Source: Fomitopsis serialis (lineage: Eukaryota; Basidiomycota; Agaricomycetes; Polyporales; Fomitopsidaceae). From it: 56,141 nt of DNA. A program made the translations under genes and the position numbers. The stretch lies in the NCBI RefSeq assembly GCF_022376445.1, contig NW_025955219.1, forward strand, positions 1-56,141, in the 5' to 3' direction. The notes under the pieces were generated by a model, which ran no database searches, was not told the DNA's origin, and was given only the letters and a program-made list of their open reading frames with translations. This document shows, piece after piece, positions 47,364-56,141 of this stretch. The stretch's first letter is position 1; each line of letters begins with the position of its first letter.

Positions 47364-47987
47364 ATGGAATCTACCCCACCCTACATGTCGACAGTACCCT
47401 CCCCATCAGCCGACCTCGATCCTTATGATGCCATGATATTGGAGTATATCGACGAAGAGCACATCATTGCTCTCGATCTCCTACCACACCTATTCCCAAG
47501 GACGAGCGCCCAGCCCACCGTCCAGCAAGGCTCGTCCAGCAACCCACCCGTAAGCTCCTGGAGCACAGAATTAATTACGACAAGCAATGTCAATGCCCAG
47601 ACCGTAAGCCATATTGTCAATCCCGATCGTAATTGATTGTGTGCTCACCATTGTTGTCGATCGTACACTCAGGCCAAGTGGCTATAACAGACGGCTTGAA
47701 CGCCGCTACGACGTCGGCATACCCGTTTGCCGTTCCCGACAATGAGGGGCAGAGCATCGTGGCCACCATGAATGCCCCGTTGGTGGCATTACCATCAACG
47801 ACGCCGCTGTACACGCGACGACGCCTCTCGCGATACTGGACCACTTCGAGGAGTGGAGGGCTTACATGAACAGCCTTGGACAATCCCGTGCTGCCTCGTC
47901 AGACAGTGGCACATGGATCAACATAGATGCGAGCGACATCGATTTGTCACACCTCTGATGGCGGCCGGGTTGGAGGAAAGTGGTTGA
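47364..47987 (+). pseudogene. Gene A2, decayed duplicate of A1
   Basis: Exon 1 (47364-47603) is open for 80 codons and close to A1 (same DLDPYDAMILEYIDEEHII and LLPHLFPR). The intron (47604-47672) keeps both borders. Exon 2 then fails: it reads three codons and a stop (GCC AAG TGG CTA TAA) because one base is missing relative to A1, and the conserved segments DGLNAATTSAYP, DHFEEWRAYMNSLGQ and RFVTPLMAAGLEES lie in three different frames. At least three indels separate it from A1, so one sequencing error cannot explain it. A truncated exon-1 peptide could still be made. Confidence 0.8.
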
Positions 47988-48249
47988 GGTCTTTGTGGGT
48001 CGAGTGGAAGCAGTGAATGCCTGAGGTGAATTAACGGCGTTGACATGAGAACTTGTACGATGGTCGCGACGTGGCTGGAGACATGTAGTATTTATTGCAG
48101 AGCCGTCGAATTGTCATACACATTGACTTTGGGTAAAGAGCGACACCGTCAATGAAGCCTTTTTCATAGCTAGGCATGTTGCTCACCTGTAATTCGGCCG
48201 CAGAGACGAGCACCCTATGTGGACGCCGCCACAGCCTCAAGGCAGATTA

Positions 48250-48372
48250 TCTTATAAAAGATATGAGACCAACCGAACTCAACGGCATTTCGCAGGTGGT
48301 GTTAGGCGCCCGAACATAAAGGAGTAGCCACAGTCGTCGTGGTCTTCTGTCTTCATGCGCATCCCCGTCGTC
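48250..48372 (+). promoter_or_regulatory. Upstream block of gene B2, conserved with B1
   Basis: Counterpart of 41930-42052. The GATA-type site (GATTATCTTAT) and the block beginning GGCATTTCGCAGGTGGTG are retained; a short insertion after the GATA site (AAAGAT) distinguishes this copy. Confidence 0.55.
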
Positions 48373-48449
48373 TCCCCTTTCGCACCGTACCGCGTACGAG
48401 TTCCCCCGACTTCTGTCTTCATATCGTCAGTATACAGCAGCTCGCAACG

Positions 48450-49607
48450 ATGGATTCCGAATCCGAATCCGATATTGCTTACCCTCCCCACGCTGCTTTC
48501 TTGCGGGACGCCACTCAGAACATGGGCATCCAGTGTTACGACGCAATGTCGGGCGAGGACGTCGAACGGGCGCAGTCACCGCCTCACATCGATGACTTAC
48601 CCGAACTAGTACGTTCACCTTCGCCTCGCCGGGGCGGCCAGCTCTCCGCGCAGGTCTGCCGACAGTCACCCAGGCGTACTGTCCCGCCTCCCGAGCATGT
48701 CGCCTCCATCCCCGAGCGCACCGTCCCTATACTCGGGCGAACCACTGCGTCTATACCCGTCAGTGGGCCCCCCTCCCGTCACCGGGCATGTCGCCTCCAC
48801 GCCCGGGCGCATCGTCTCTGCTACACCCACCTCCGCTCGACCCGCGAGGCCCCCCTCTCTACGCTTTGGTGCCCTCCCCGTCACACAGGTGTGTGCCTCC
48901 ACGCCCGGGTGCACCGTCTCTACGCCAAGGGACAAGCCATCCCGATGTACCGTCTGGTGCCTCGACGCGGGCTCTTCGAGTGCATACCATTAACGACAGC
49001 AGACAGCCACGACAGAGAGGTAAGTCATGATGGTCAGAATCGTGAATGGATGTGCACTCACAGCTCTGTGCCACAGAACGTTCCTCCTTCCCATGTCGGC
49101 AGGCAGCACCTGGTCGATAGCAGGCAGCACCTGGTCGAGAGTAGGCAGCGCCTCATCGAGAGTAGGCAACGCCTGGTCGCCGCCCAGTACCAACCGGCCT
49201 TCCACCCGGGAACCATCTTGAATCCAGTGTGGATCAGCACCGCCCGCGTTGGATTGGGCATAGGAGCCCGCGCCGACATCCGCCCTCTCGAGCCGTTCAG
49301 ACAGAATCCCACCGAAGACCCAGCGTGGGCGGGAGCGTGGGCGTGGGGCATCAGTCGACTGACCAGATGGGGACGTGCCATGGCTCCGCGTAGCGATCGG
49401 CCAGTGTCGCCGCACTGCGACGATGGTCAATGCGACGACTACGACTGGGGTGCCGCCATCGGCACCTACGCCTCGCTCGACCTCGAGCAGGACGACGTCA
49501 TGCCAGGGCTGGTTGGTTTGGGCGGGCTGGTTGGTTTGGACGATGTTGCTTCGGAGGTGTCGTCCAACGACGGGCATGTGGAACACGAGGAGATCGTCGA
49601 GGAGTAG
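48450..49607 (+). CDS. Repeat-containing acidic protein, gene B2 (unknown function)
   Basis: Duplicate of B1. Exons 48450-49019 and 49077-49607 give 366 residues. The 57-nt intron keeps frame and has no stop, so its retention would add 19 residues. Conserved with B1: DATQNMG near the N-terminus, TTADSHDRE at the splice, NVPPSHVG, GTILNPVWISTARVGLG, RPLEPF, DPAWAGA and the acidic end DDVMPGLVGLGGLVGLDDVAS..EIVEE. Exon 1's repeat differs from B1: HVASIPERTV and its repeat-mate HVASTPGRIV lie in different frames, which implies one indel (candidate: the six-C run at 48768-48773) and a second restoring indel before the exon end. Exon 2 begins with a four-fold QHLVDSR/QRLVESR-like repeat (49108-49180) absent from B1 and lacks B1's middle segment. 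Confidence 0.7.
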   Translation: MDSESESDIAYPPHAAFLRDATQNMGIQCYDAMSGEDVERAQSPPHIDDLPELVRSPSPRRGGQLSAQVCRQSPRRTVPPPEHVASIPERTVPILGRTTASIPVSGPPSRHRACRLHARAHRLCYTHLRSTREAPLSTLWCPPRHTGVCLHARVHRLYAKGQAIPMYRLVPRRGLFECIPLTTADSHDREVSHDGQNREWMCTHSSVPQNVPPSHVGRQHLVDSRQHLVESRQRLIESRQRLVAAQYQPAFHPGTILNPVWISTARVGLGIGARADIRPLEPFRQNPTEDPAWAGAWAWGISRLTRWGRAMAPRSDRPVSPHCDDGQCDDYDWGAAIGTYASLDLEQDDVMPGLVGLGGLVGLDDVASEVSSNDGHVEHEEIVEE

Positions 49608-52195
49608 AAGGGGAGGGTGAAATTCGGTGTGACGTCGCGAAGATCTGACAAGACGCTGCATCAGCAGTTCGTTCGTGTCGGATACAATGTTCTGTTCTAG
49701 TGTTTCTTACCTGTATAGGATCTGATATGGTGTATCCATCAGCAATGCTGTTCTGTGCTCTTCGACATTCCGACGTGTACGCTTCGTCGGATACGGCGAT
49801 ATCCTCGCCTGATGTTCACGTGAGTACAGTGTGCATGTTCGGGATCCACATCACGCACCTCCATCCTCTCTGCCTTCGTCAACGCCAGGAGTATCGTTGA
49901 CTGCCTCGCAGAACATAACTCGGTACATTACGCGGAGGATGGTCCTATTCATGGTGGTCTTCGGGCACATCACTATCTTGTGTACTTGAGGCTGTTGTCC
50001 CGGCTTGCCGCTGACGTCTCCACGTTTGACCGCCGCGAAACGGAGGATACTCCACGCGCCGCGAGTATCGACAAGGTCCCTCGACGACATCAGCAAGCAC
50101 GCCTAATGCTGCCCCGCAGACTTCGAATATACAGCTTCGAAATGAAGAATACGGTGAGCGAAAGGACTGTGTACGTTCGTATCGAAATCTGGGCTTACCT
50201 GTGCTTCAATGTGCTGGAAGTTGTCCCTTAGCATGAGACGCCCTACTAATAGCTAGGCATGTCCGATCTCTTGTTGTAGCGCACTAGTACGATGTTGGCG
50301 GGGTCATCTCTCCTAAATGCGACGAGAAAGAATCCAAGTCTGGCCGTGGAGGGATCGATAGCGTCCTCGGACTGTAAGGCTTGTCGCGTGACCTGTACAA
50401 TGGTGGATAGGCAACCAACCACAAGCAGCGCGCTCGGGTACACTTCATTGTATGCTTTTTTATATGCCCAGGGTCCCCGTAAAGCTTTGACCCGTTTACG
50501 CCAAGCTGACCGCTCGCAGGTTGGCCACGATCGCGTAAGCGCCCCGTTAACAAGGTCGTCACCTCGCTTGAACTCGCCTCATATGTTCTTGTCCATGTCA
50601 CCTTGACTGCGCCCTCTCCTCGGCGCATAGCATCCACAGACGTTTCGGCGCTTTGGGTATCTGCTCATCAACCTGTGCCGCTGCGCCATGTACCTGATCT
50701 TACTCACCAGACGCATCGCCAACAAGAACAACGCCACTCCCCTGTACGACCGCACTGCGTACGCTACGCGTGCCAGACTACGGCAAAACGTGCTGTATGG
50801 CTCCTTTGAAACAACCGAGGTATCACGGATTTCTGGTATGACAGCTGTCGCGCCAGTCGTCTTTGCGGAACTTGAACTGATGCGCCTTCTCAACGTCAAC
50901 AGGGACCATGGTTCCGCATTGCTATGGTCGACCACGAATGCGACGTTTATGGAGGTGCCGTGCGTCTATGAAACCATAAGGCAACAATCGCTTGGTAGGT
51001 GATAATATGCGATCGGGATTGCTAAGGGCTCACCTGAGGCGGACATCTGTAATTATGTTGTGCCGCTGCTCCTTCTACTGCAGTTTGACCCTACGACACA
51101 GTCGCGACCAAGCGGTATTGCGCAGTAACACCTTACACACTATGGCGAAGTCAATCGTGACTGGCGCCTTCGTCACTTGCTATACTGTGCAGAGGCTTCT
51201 CGTAGAGTAGCTGGCACAATACCGTAAGTGGGCAATGAACGAACATGTATGCAGCAAAGTTACTCACAACATGACCAGATCCACCGAGCAACGGGGTACC
51301 CAAGGCGAGACGACTTAGAATGCATACCACCCCCCTGATGAATGCGGTTATGAGACCAGAACAATGGGTCCGCTGGCACCGACGGCAACCGATGGTCCCC
51401 TGCGCAGATGTGACTGGATCGGTTGCCTTTTCTGCACGCTTTTGACAACCCTGCAAAAAATCGACGTATCCCAGCAGGCTTAAAGGTGACGCGTGGAGTG
51501 CTTTGCATCCGAACGATGTACCTCGCCCTCGACGTCGACCCAGCTCGACGGCTTCCAGCGAGAGTATCGAACGCCCGCACTCCTCGGTATGTTGAATCTA
51601 GACCAGTGGGAAATCTGACGAAGGCAACAGACAGAAGCCACTGATTGCCTACGGCCGTGGATTGGATCGATGGTGCGACCTCTGGGTAAGATGTGTTTGT
51701 ATCGACCATGGCCAGTAAACAAGCTTCGAACGGTGCCCGCTAGGAGAAGTGTACGTCGTAAATCGCGTCGGAATGCGAGAGCCGGAAGGACGACTCGGAG
51801 AAGGTGGGGAGGGTTAACTTCTATGCTGTTGCCGTCATGCTGGGCCTGTTTCACGGAGTGGGCCTGTCGCCTGTGAGCAGTAATTTCAAACTTACTTTCT
51901 CGTCAATGCAACTGAGCGGGCTCACCTGTGTTCATACACGAGCAAGTAGACAAGAAGCCATAGTGTTGCGATCACCGTCTGATCATCCGGTCACTCGCAG
52001 TCATGGTTGCAGCAGCACTACGGCTTGCGTGGACAATAGGAGCTGGGTTAGAAGTGATGTGGGATTTGAGAGCAGCAGCTCGTAGGGCGAGTGTCGCTGA
52101 CAGGAGCATATGGTGGATGTGAAGGAGGGCAATTTGAAGGTGGTGAGCAACTCCGACTCGAACGATGTTTGGCTGATTGCCGATTGACGATATAA
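49608..52195. other. Unresolved region, counterpart of 43420-46325
   Basis: Retains the donor-like minus-strand strings listed for the left copy and some hydrophobic frames (for example minus GLITAFIRGVVCILSRLALG near 51.33 kb), but every attempted join hits stops. It is probably a decayed copy of a minus-strand gene. No function assigned. Confidence 0.35.
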
Positions 52196-52331
52196 CAAAA
52201 CAGTACTGTACAGTGGATGCCTTCCCGCAGAGGTTTACAGCGCGTTCTATCCTAGATTCACGCTCTAAACCTCCCCGGCACGTCGGCCCTTCTCGCTTGT
52301 CGTCCTCTCGAACTCCGGCACCCCCGTTCTA

Positions 52332-52373
52332 AACCTTAATCTGGAAGGGGGGTCAGACCCCCCCTTCTAGGTT
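52332..52373. repeat. GC-rich hairpin
   Basis: GAAGGGGGGT (52344-52353) and ACCCCCCCTTC (52357-52367) form a stem with a three-base loop and one bulged C. Outer AACCT (52332-52336) and AGGTT (52369-52373) also pair. It could be a terminator-like structure or the end of a small element; no gene is attached to it. Confidence 0.55.
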
Positions 52374-54693
52374 GAAAAGCATAAACATACCGTCGGTGTT
52401 CGAATTCTCGCTCTCTCGTTGGCTCTCACCATCTGTCCCATCACTGCGGTTGCCTCCGACGTCCTGTTATGCATTTACATCACATGTTATAGGTCGTCGC
52501 TGCGGTTTAGCGACCCTCGCTATTCTTGCGCCACAGGCGATGTTCGACGTCCGCTCTAGCTTTACCAGCGCCCGTAAATCCTGCGGAAAGGCATCCAGTA
52601 TTGACGTGTCTCTTATAACAAATCACAGTATATTGAACCACTTGCGGCGTGGCGCTCCACGTCCCGGGAAACGCTTGAATTTGCGACTAGCGAATGTCCG
52701 AGCTCTAAACACGCAATGCTAGCAATTTCTGCTACGAACTACTAGGCAGCATTCGGTATTCTACGGCAGAGCTCAGTCCTGGCACAATACCAGAGTATCA
52801 GTCTGGGTGCAAGCACAATCCACAACGACCATCTACTTGAACCTCACAGACCTGATCAACGGACGTGCACCTAGCACCGATCCGCGTTGATGTTTCTCGC
52901 CTGGAAGCTGCAATCAACTCAGTTGGAAGGTGAACGTGCCGGATGGTGCATTTCAGAGCCCAACTACTCTAAAGTCCTTCGCAAACGGAAAGTAAAAATG
53001 GAAGTCCACGACCGAAAGCCCATCCCACTTACTTATATGATATATTGATCCATCGCGCAGAGGACCCCTGGCGCGACTGCGGATGGTACAAACAACCGCA
53101 TTGGCAGCACTTTGGGCGATGGTTGAGTACGATCCGATGCCTTCTGCCATCCAAGTGCAGAGACTGGCAGCTACAAACTAGCCTTTACGGTACCTGGAAA
53201 TTGTCAACTCGCCGATGCATCGGTGGGCCTGAATTCAGTGGTCGCATCGGGGTGAGCAAATTCAGAGCTCAGATACTCCGCCCCAACACTTCGCCCTTCC
53301 TGCTCTCTTCTCATTTGTTCCAGCTTCTGGAACCAGATACACGGGCTACGGGATCCCCTCTCGAAGGCGGTCACCGTTCTTGACCACTGTTCTAATGATC
53401 ATTCCATTGCCCATGACCATCGAACAGAATACCAGATTGCGCGGAGAAGTACACACCTGTGATATGATCTGGAGCGCCACGACGGTCAGACGGTAACTTA
53501 ACTTCTTCTGTCTGGCGCATTGCAATCGGTGCAAACGAGGCCCTGTACCGTGGAATGACCTATTAGGTCTGGCTTGAAGGCAGAGCGCCGAGGTCCGCTG
53601 TACACCAGCTCACGGAGGCGACGGCCTGCGACTGAGCACTCCTAAGCCAGCGAACAATGAAGTATATGAACGCTTGGGTCCCAGGCATGCTTTGTAATAG
53701 AGCCGCAGAAGAGTATGAGTTTATTTCTGTACAAATAATATGCCCACGGTCACAGGTGTCTGATTTTGAAGTTTTCCTATGTTAGGGTCCGAGGTTCTGA
53801 GTGTCTTCATGAGTTTGCTTACTCGACTCTGGAAGATACATATTGTCTAAGCCATCTCAGGTGTCTGGGCAATGGTATGGGTTTGGTAATGCTATGGTAC
53901 GTGCTCGGTACGTCTTTGGTACGGAAGTTGACGCCGGATTCCTATTACGGTAACCCCCAGAGCACCCGAAGACCTACCATATTTAGTAGCACCGATCGAT
54001 AAGTACAGTGGCCAACGCCTCCTACACCGCCAAATGGCGCCCGCCAGATCGAGACCTGAAGTGATCGGCAGCCATTGGTCTCTCGTTTCAGACCCCGACA
54101 CCATTTTCGTCAGCTTATCCTTGTCTGACGGCGTAGTACCCAGGAAAGCTTTCGAGACAGCTTGGCATCGGGTAGGAGGAAGATTTCATTAAGCTGGCTC
54201 TCCGGCCGAAGCAGGCATGAGTCCTAGTCCGACAAGGTGGTGATGCATAGGAAGTCTGCGACGTTGTAGCATCGGGTGGCATGGGCATTGACCATCATAT
54301 TATTGTAGCCTTCGAGTCATATTGTGCTAGCTTAACCAAACATTCATGGACTCCGAATCTATCAGTTCCAATGTACTAGTATAGGTAGTCTCATCTCATT
54401 CGAAATGTAGCCTCTTCGACACGTAGACAGCGCCTTCATTTAACAGCCGATTCGAACATTCAGCTCTGCGATCCGGTACTCATTCAGGATCGCGGGAATA
54501 CAAGTGAAGGGACCGCAAGTTTTGGCCACGATGGCATCAATGATTGTCCGTGCCAGACGTAGATGAATAACATCGGGTCCACTAAGCATCCGAGCGCGAG
54601 GTCAGTGACTCCCGACAAAATGAAGTATACCTGTATGATACACGTACTGTATATGAATTCAGAAATCGGCGCTGCCATCTCGCATGGAACCGT
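52374..54693. other. No recognisable gene
   Basis: Short frames only (at most 116 codons). It lies downstream of the minus-strand partial gene that ends at 54694 and may hold further decayed repeat sequence. No RNA gene or repeat structure was seen apart from the hairpin just upstream. Confidence 0.5.
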
Positions 54694-56141
54694 TCAACTG
54701 ACACCACCCGTCGACGACGCGGGGCCACCTGCACCTGTCGAGACTTGGGCATGCCCTGCTTTCGCGGTCTTGTTGCGCGCGCGAGTCTCGGCCGCCTTCG
54801 CTTGCGCATCTGCCCGTTTTTGCGGCCCCGATACTTGAAGTTGACCGGCGATCTCGTGATGTCTCTTCGTACGTTCTCCAACTGGTATGTATGGCTTCGG
54901 TGCTGTGAGTTTGCGAGGGAGGGCCTGTCGTATCAAGGCAGCATTATGGAGTGCGTGCATATTCAGAATATACCGATTAGCGTCGCCTACGTGTTCGATC
55001 ACTTGCCGAACTCGCGCCGTCTCTTGTCGTTCCTGCCGCACAGGGACCGTTCCAGTCGGGGCACAACCACTCGCATGGCAATCATGCTGAGCGTTGAATG
55101 CGAACAGAACATCCTGCGAATGAGATTGAATCAGTAGAATTCGAAGTTGAACACTAGTTAGTATTGAAGAAACCTCTGGTGCTATACAGACTCGACGCGT
55201 GTTGTGGTCCGTTGGGTCGCAGACAAGAATTGGCATGTTGTAGTATTCGTCGGTTTCATCCAGAATTGTGTATGGCTGAATCAGTATTCTCGCGCAAGCA
55301 GGCTGGGCGGCAGACTCGCCCGGCTCCAAGAATACCTCAGAAATACGACCTGCGAATACTGTGTTGCCAGGTTGTTGCTAAAATACAACATCAGTCAATA
55401 ATTGCGGTGCAAGTAGTGACAGAAAGGAGTTACCTCCGCTTGAGGATGCTGATAGAATACCCAAGAACCACGCTTACAGACGTCCCTCGACCGGGAAATG
55501 ACATGAACGCATCTCTTGAGGGTCTGGCCTACGTCGCCACCGTGGATTTCTTGCCATTCACTGTTCTCGCCTGATTGTAGGGATTCTGACGGGACTGATT
55601 GCTTGTGACGAGCCTCAAGTTTGATTGTGCCTGATAAGCTCGTGCTCAATACTCCCGAATGATAGCACACAACTGCGGTTAACAGTGGACATACCCGGTT
55701 GACGGTAGGTTGGGTCAACCCAGCCGAGGCGACGTTGGAGTTCGGGTGTTGACTGAAGGAAAGCACGAACTTGCCCGCTCGCCTGAATCATCTCGCCATT
55801 CTCCGCCTTCCACCATCCACCGCTTACGACATGCTTGAACGTCTCCATTTCCGCCAGAGTTCCTGCGATGTCGCGGCTAGGTGCCTGTCGGTTGGAGAGG
55901 ACACTGCACATGCGGAAGACTGAATTCCAGCACTCGAATATCTCGGTGGAGTACAAGATCGCAGGTCCAAAGCGTGGCACATCGGCGATAAGGTGAGACA
56001 GGATATGTAACTTGCTTTTGACGATGATGCGATTCGGGTCGATGAGCGCCCATATGTCGAGGAGGTTTGCGATTAGCAACTGTAAATCCGCCTTCACGCC
56101 ATCGTTCAAAGTAAAGTTCGTCAGTGGTATGCACTAATTCG
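54694..56141 (-). CDS. C-terminal part of a probable transposon-associated protein, 5' end outside window
   Basis: Partial gene, minus strand. Exons: from beyond 56141 (or an acceptor near 56136) to 55695, 55630-55434, and 55377-54694 (stop). Both internal joins keep frame (PG|TIKLEARHKQ and HPQAE|QQPGNTVFAGRI). The N-terminal visible part carries LNDGVKADLQLL, IIVKSKLHILSHL, VPRFGPAILYSTEIFECWN, CSVLSNRQAPSRDIA and KHVVSGGWW, a pattern I associate with large, multi-copy Agaricomycete proteins that accompany DNA transposons (KDZ/Plavaka-like surroundings); that link is from memory and unverified. The C-terminus is Lys/Ala-rich (RADAQAKAAETRARNK) and disordered. About 440 residues are visible with no internal stop, so this copy may be intact. 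No zinc-finger or catalytic motif is seen in this part. Confidence 0.65.

Larger units (their letters stand above)
46649..52195 (+). repeat. Right copy of the tandem segmental duplication (about 5.5 kb)
   Basis: Same order as the left copy: conserved upstream block, gene A2 (broken), gene B2, unresolved region. It is shorter than the left copy because of deletions in B exon 2 and in the distal region. Only about 320 bp separate the two units. Confidence 0.85.

Noticed and set aside
1..56141. CRISPR arrays, rRNA genes, intact tRNA genes
   Set aside because: None seen. The window is eukaryotic, and no regularly spaced repeats or rRNA-like segments were found.

Overview
The window is nuclear DNA of a filamentous basidiomycete, most probably an Agaricomycete. 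The genes are interrupted by many short introns (about 47 to 85 nt) with GT..AG borders. The recognisable families are a Gti1/Pac2 (WOPR) regulator set, an Agaricomycete-style F-box protein, a TFIIA large subunit, a glycolipid transfer protein, a GAF-type free methionine-(R)-sulfoxide reductase and a eukaryotic cysteinyl-tRNA synthetase. Coding models below were built by hand from reading frames, splice borders and domain knowledge. No search was run.

Layout. 1-6.7 kb: no recognisable gene, with a tRNA-like (SINE-like) Pol III promoter remnant near 4.4 kb and a 17-bp inverted repeat near 4.8 kb. 6.8-7.8 kb: WOPR paralog 1 (minus), broken by a one-base frameshift. 11.4-16.8 kb: a compact housekeeping block with GLTP (minus) diverging from the methionine sulfoxide reductase (plus), which converges on the 13-exon CysRS (minus). 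20.8-26.7 kb: WOPR paralogs 2 and 3 (plus, tandem). 27.5-28.1 kb: a young 558-bp MITE with perfect 64-bp terminal inverted repeats and TA target duplication. 29.7-31.3 kb: F-box protein. 32.8-35.0 kb: TFIIA large subunit (minus) diverging from a small coiled-coil protein (plus). 36.5-52.2 kb: a lineage-specific region of acidic, unrecognised proteins, including a tandem segmental duplication (about 40.3-46.3 and 46.6-52.2 kb) with two small genes per unit, here called A and B. 54.7 kb to the end: the C-terminal part of a multi-exon, probably transposon-associated gene (minus).

The most interesting points are: (1) three WOPR regulators within 20 kb that share three intron positions and phases; (2) WOPR3, whose last intron is a multiple of three and whose TAG acceptor is in frame, so retention would give a clean truncated isoform, plus an uninterrupted C-run (G4/i-motif) tract just before its start codon; (3) CysRS with a basic presequence upstream of a second ATG, suggesting dual mitochondrial/cytosolic targeting; (4) three one-base losses at short G runs in otherwise well-preserved frames (CysRS twice, WOPR1 once), which look more like consensus errors than biology; (5) the duplicated A/B cassette, in which one A copy has decayed while upstream non-coding blocks, including a dyad of two ACGCGT boxes, stay nearly identical.

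Long stretches (1-6.7, 7.8-11.4, 16.8-20.8, 38.2-40.3, 43.4-46.3, 49.6-54.7 kb) contain only short overlapping ORFs. I could not assign genes there and they may be decayed repeats.
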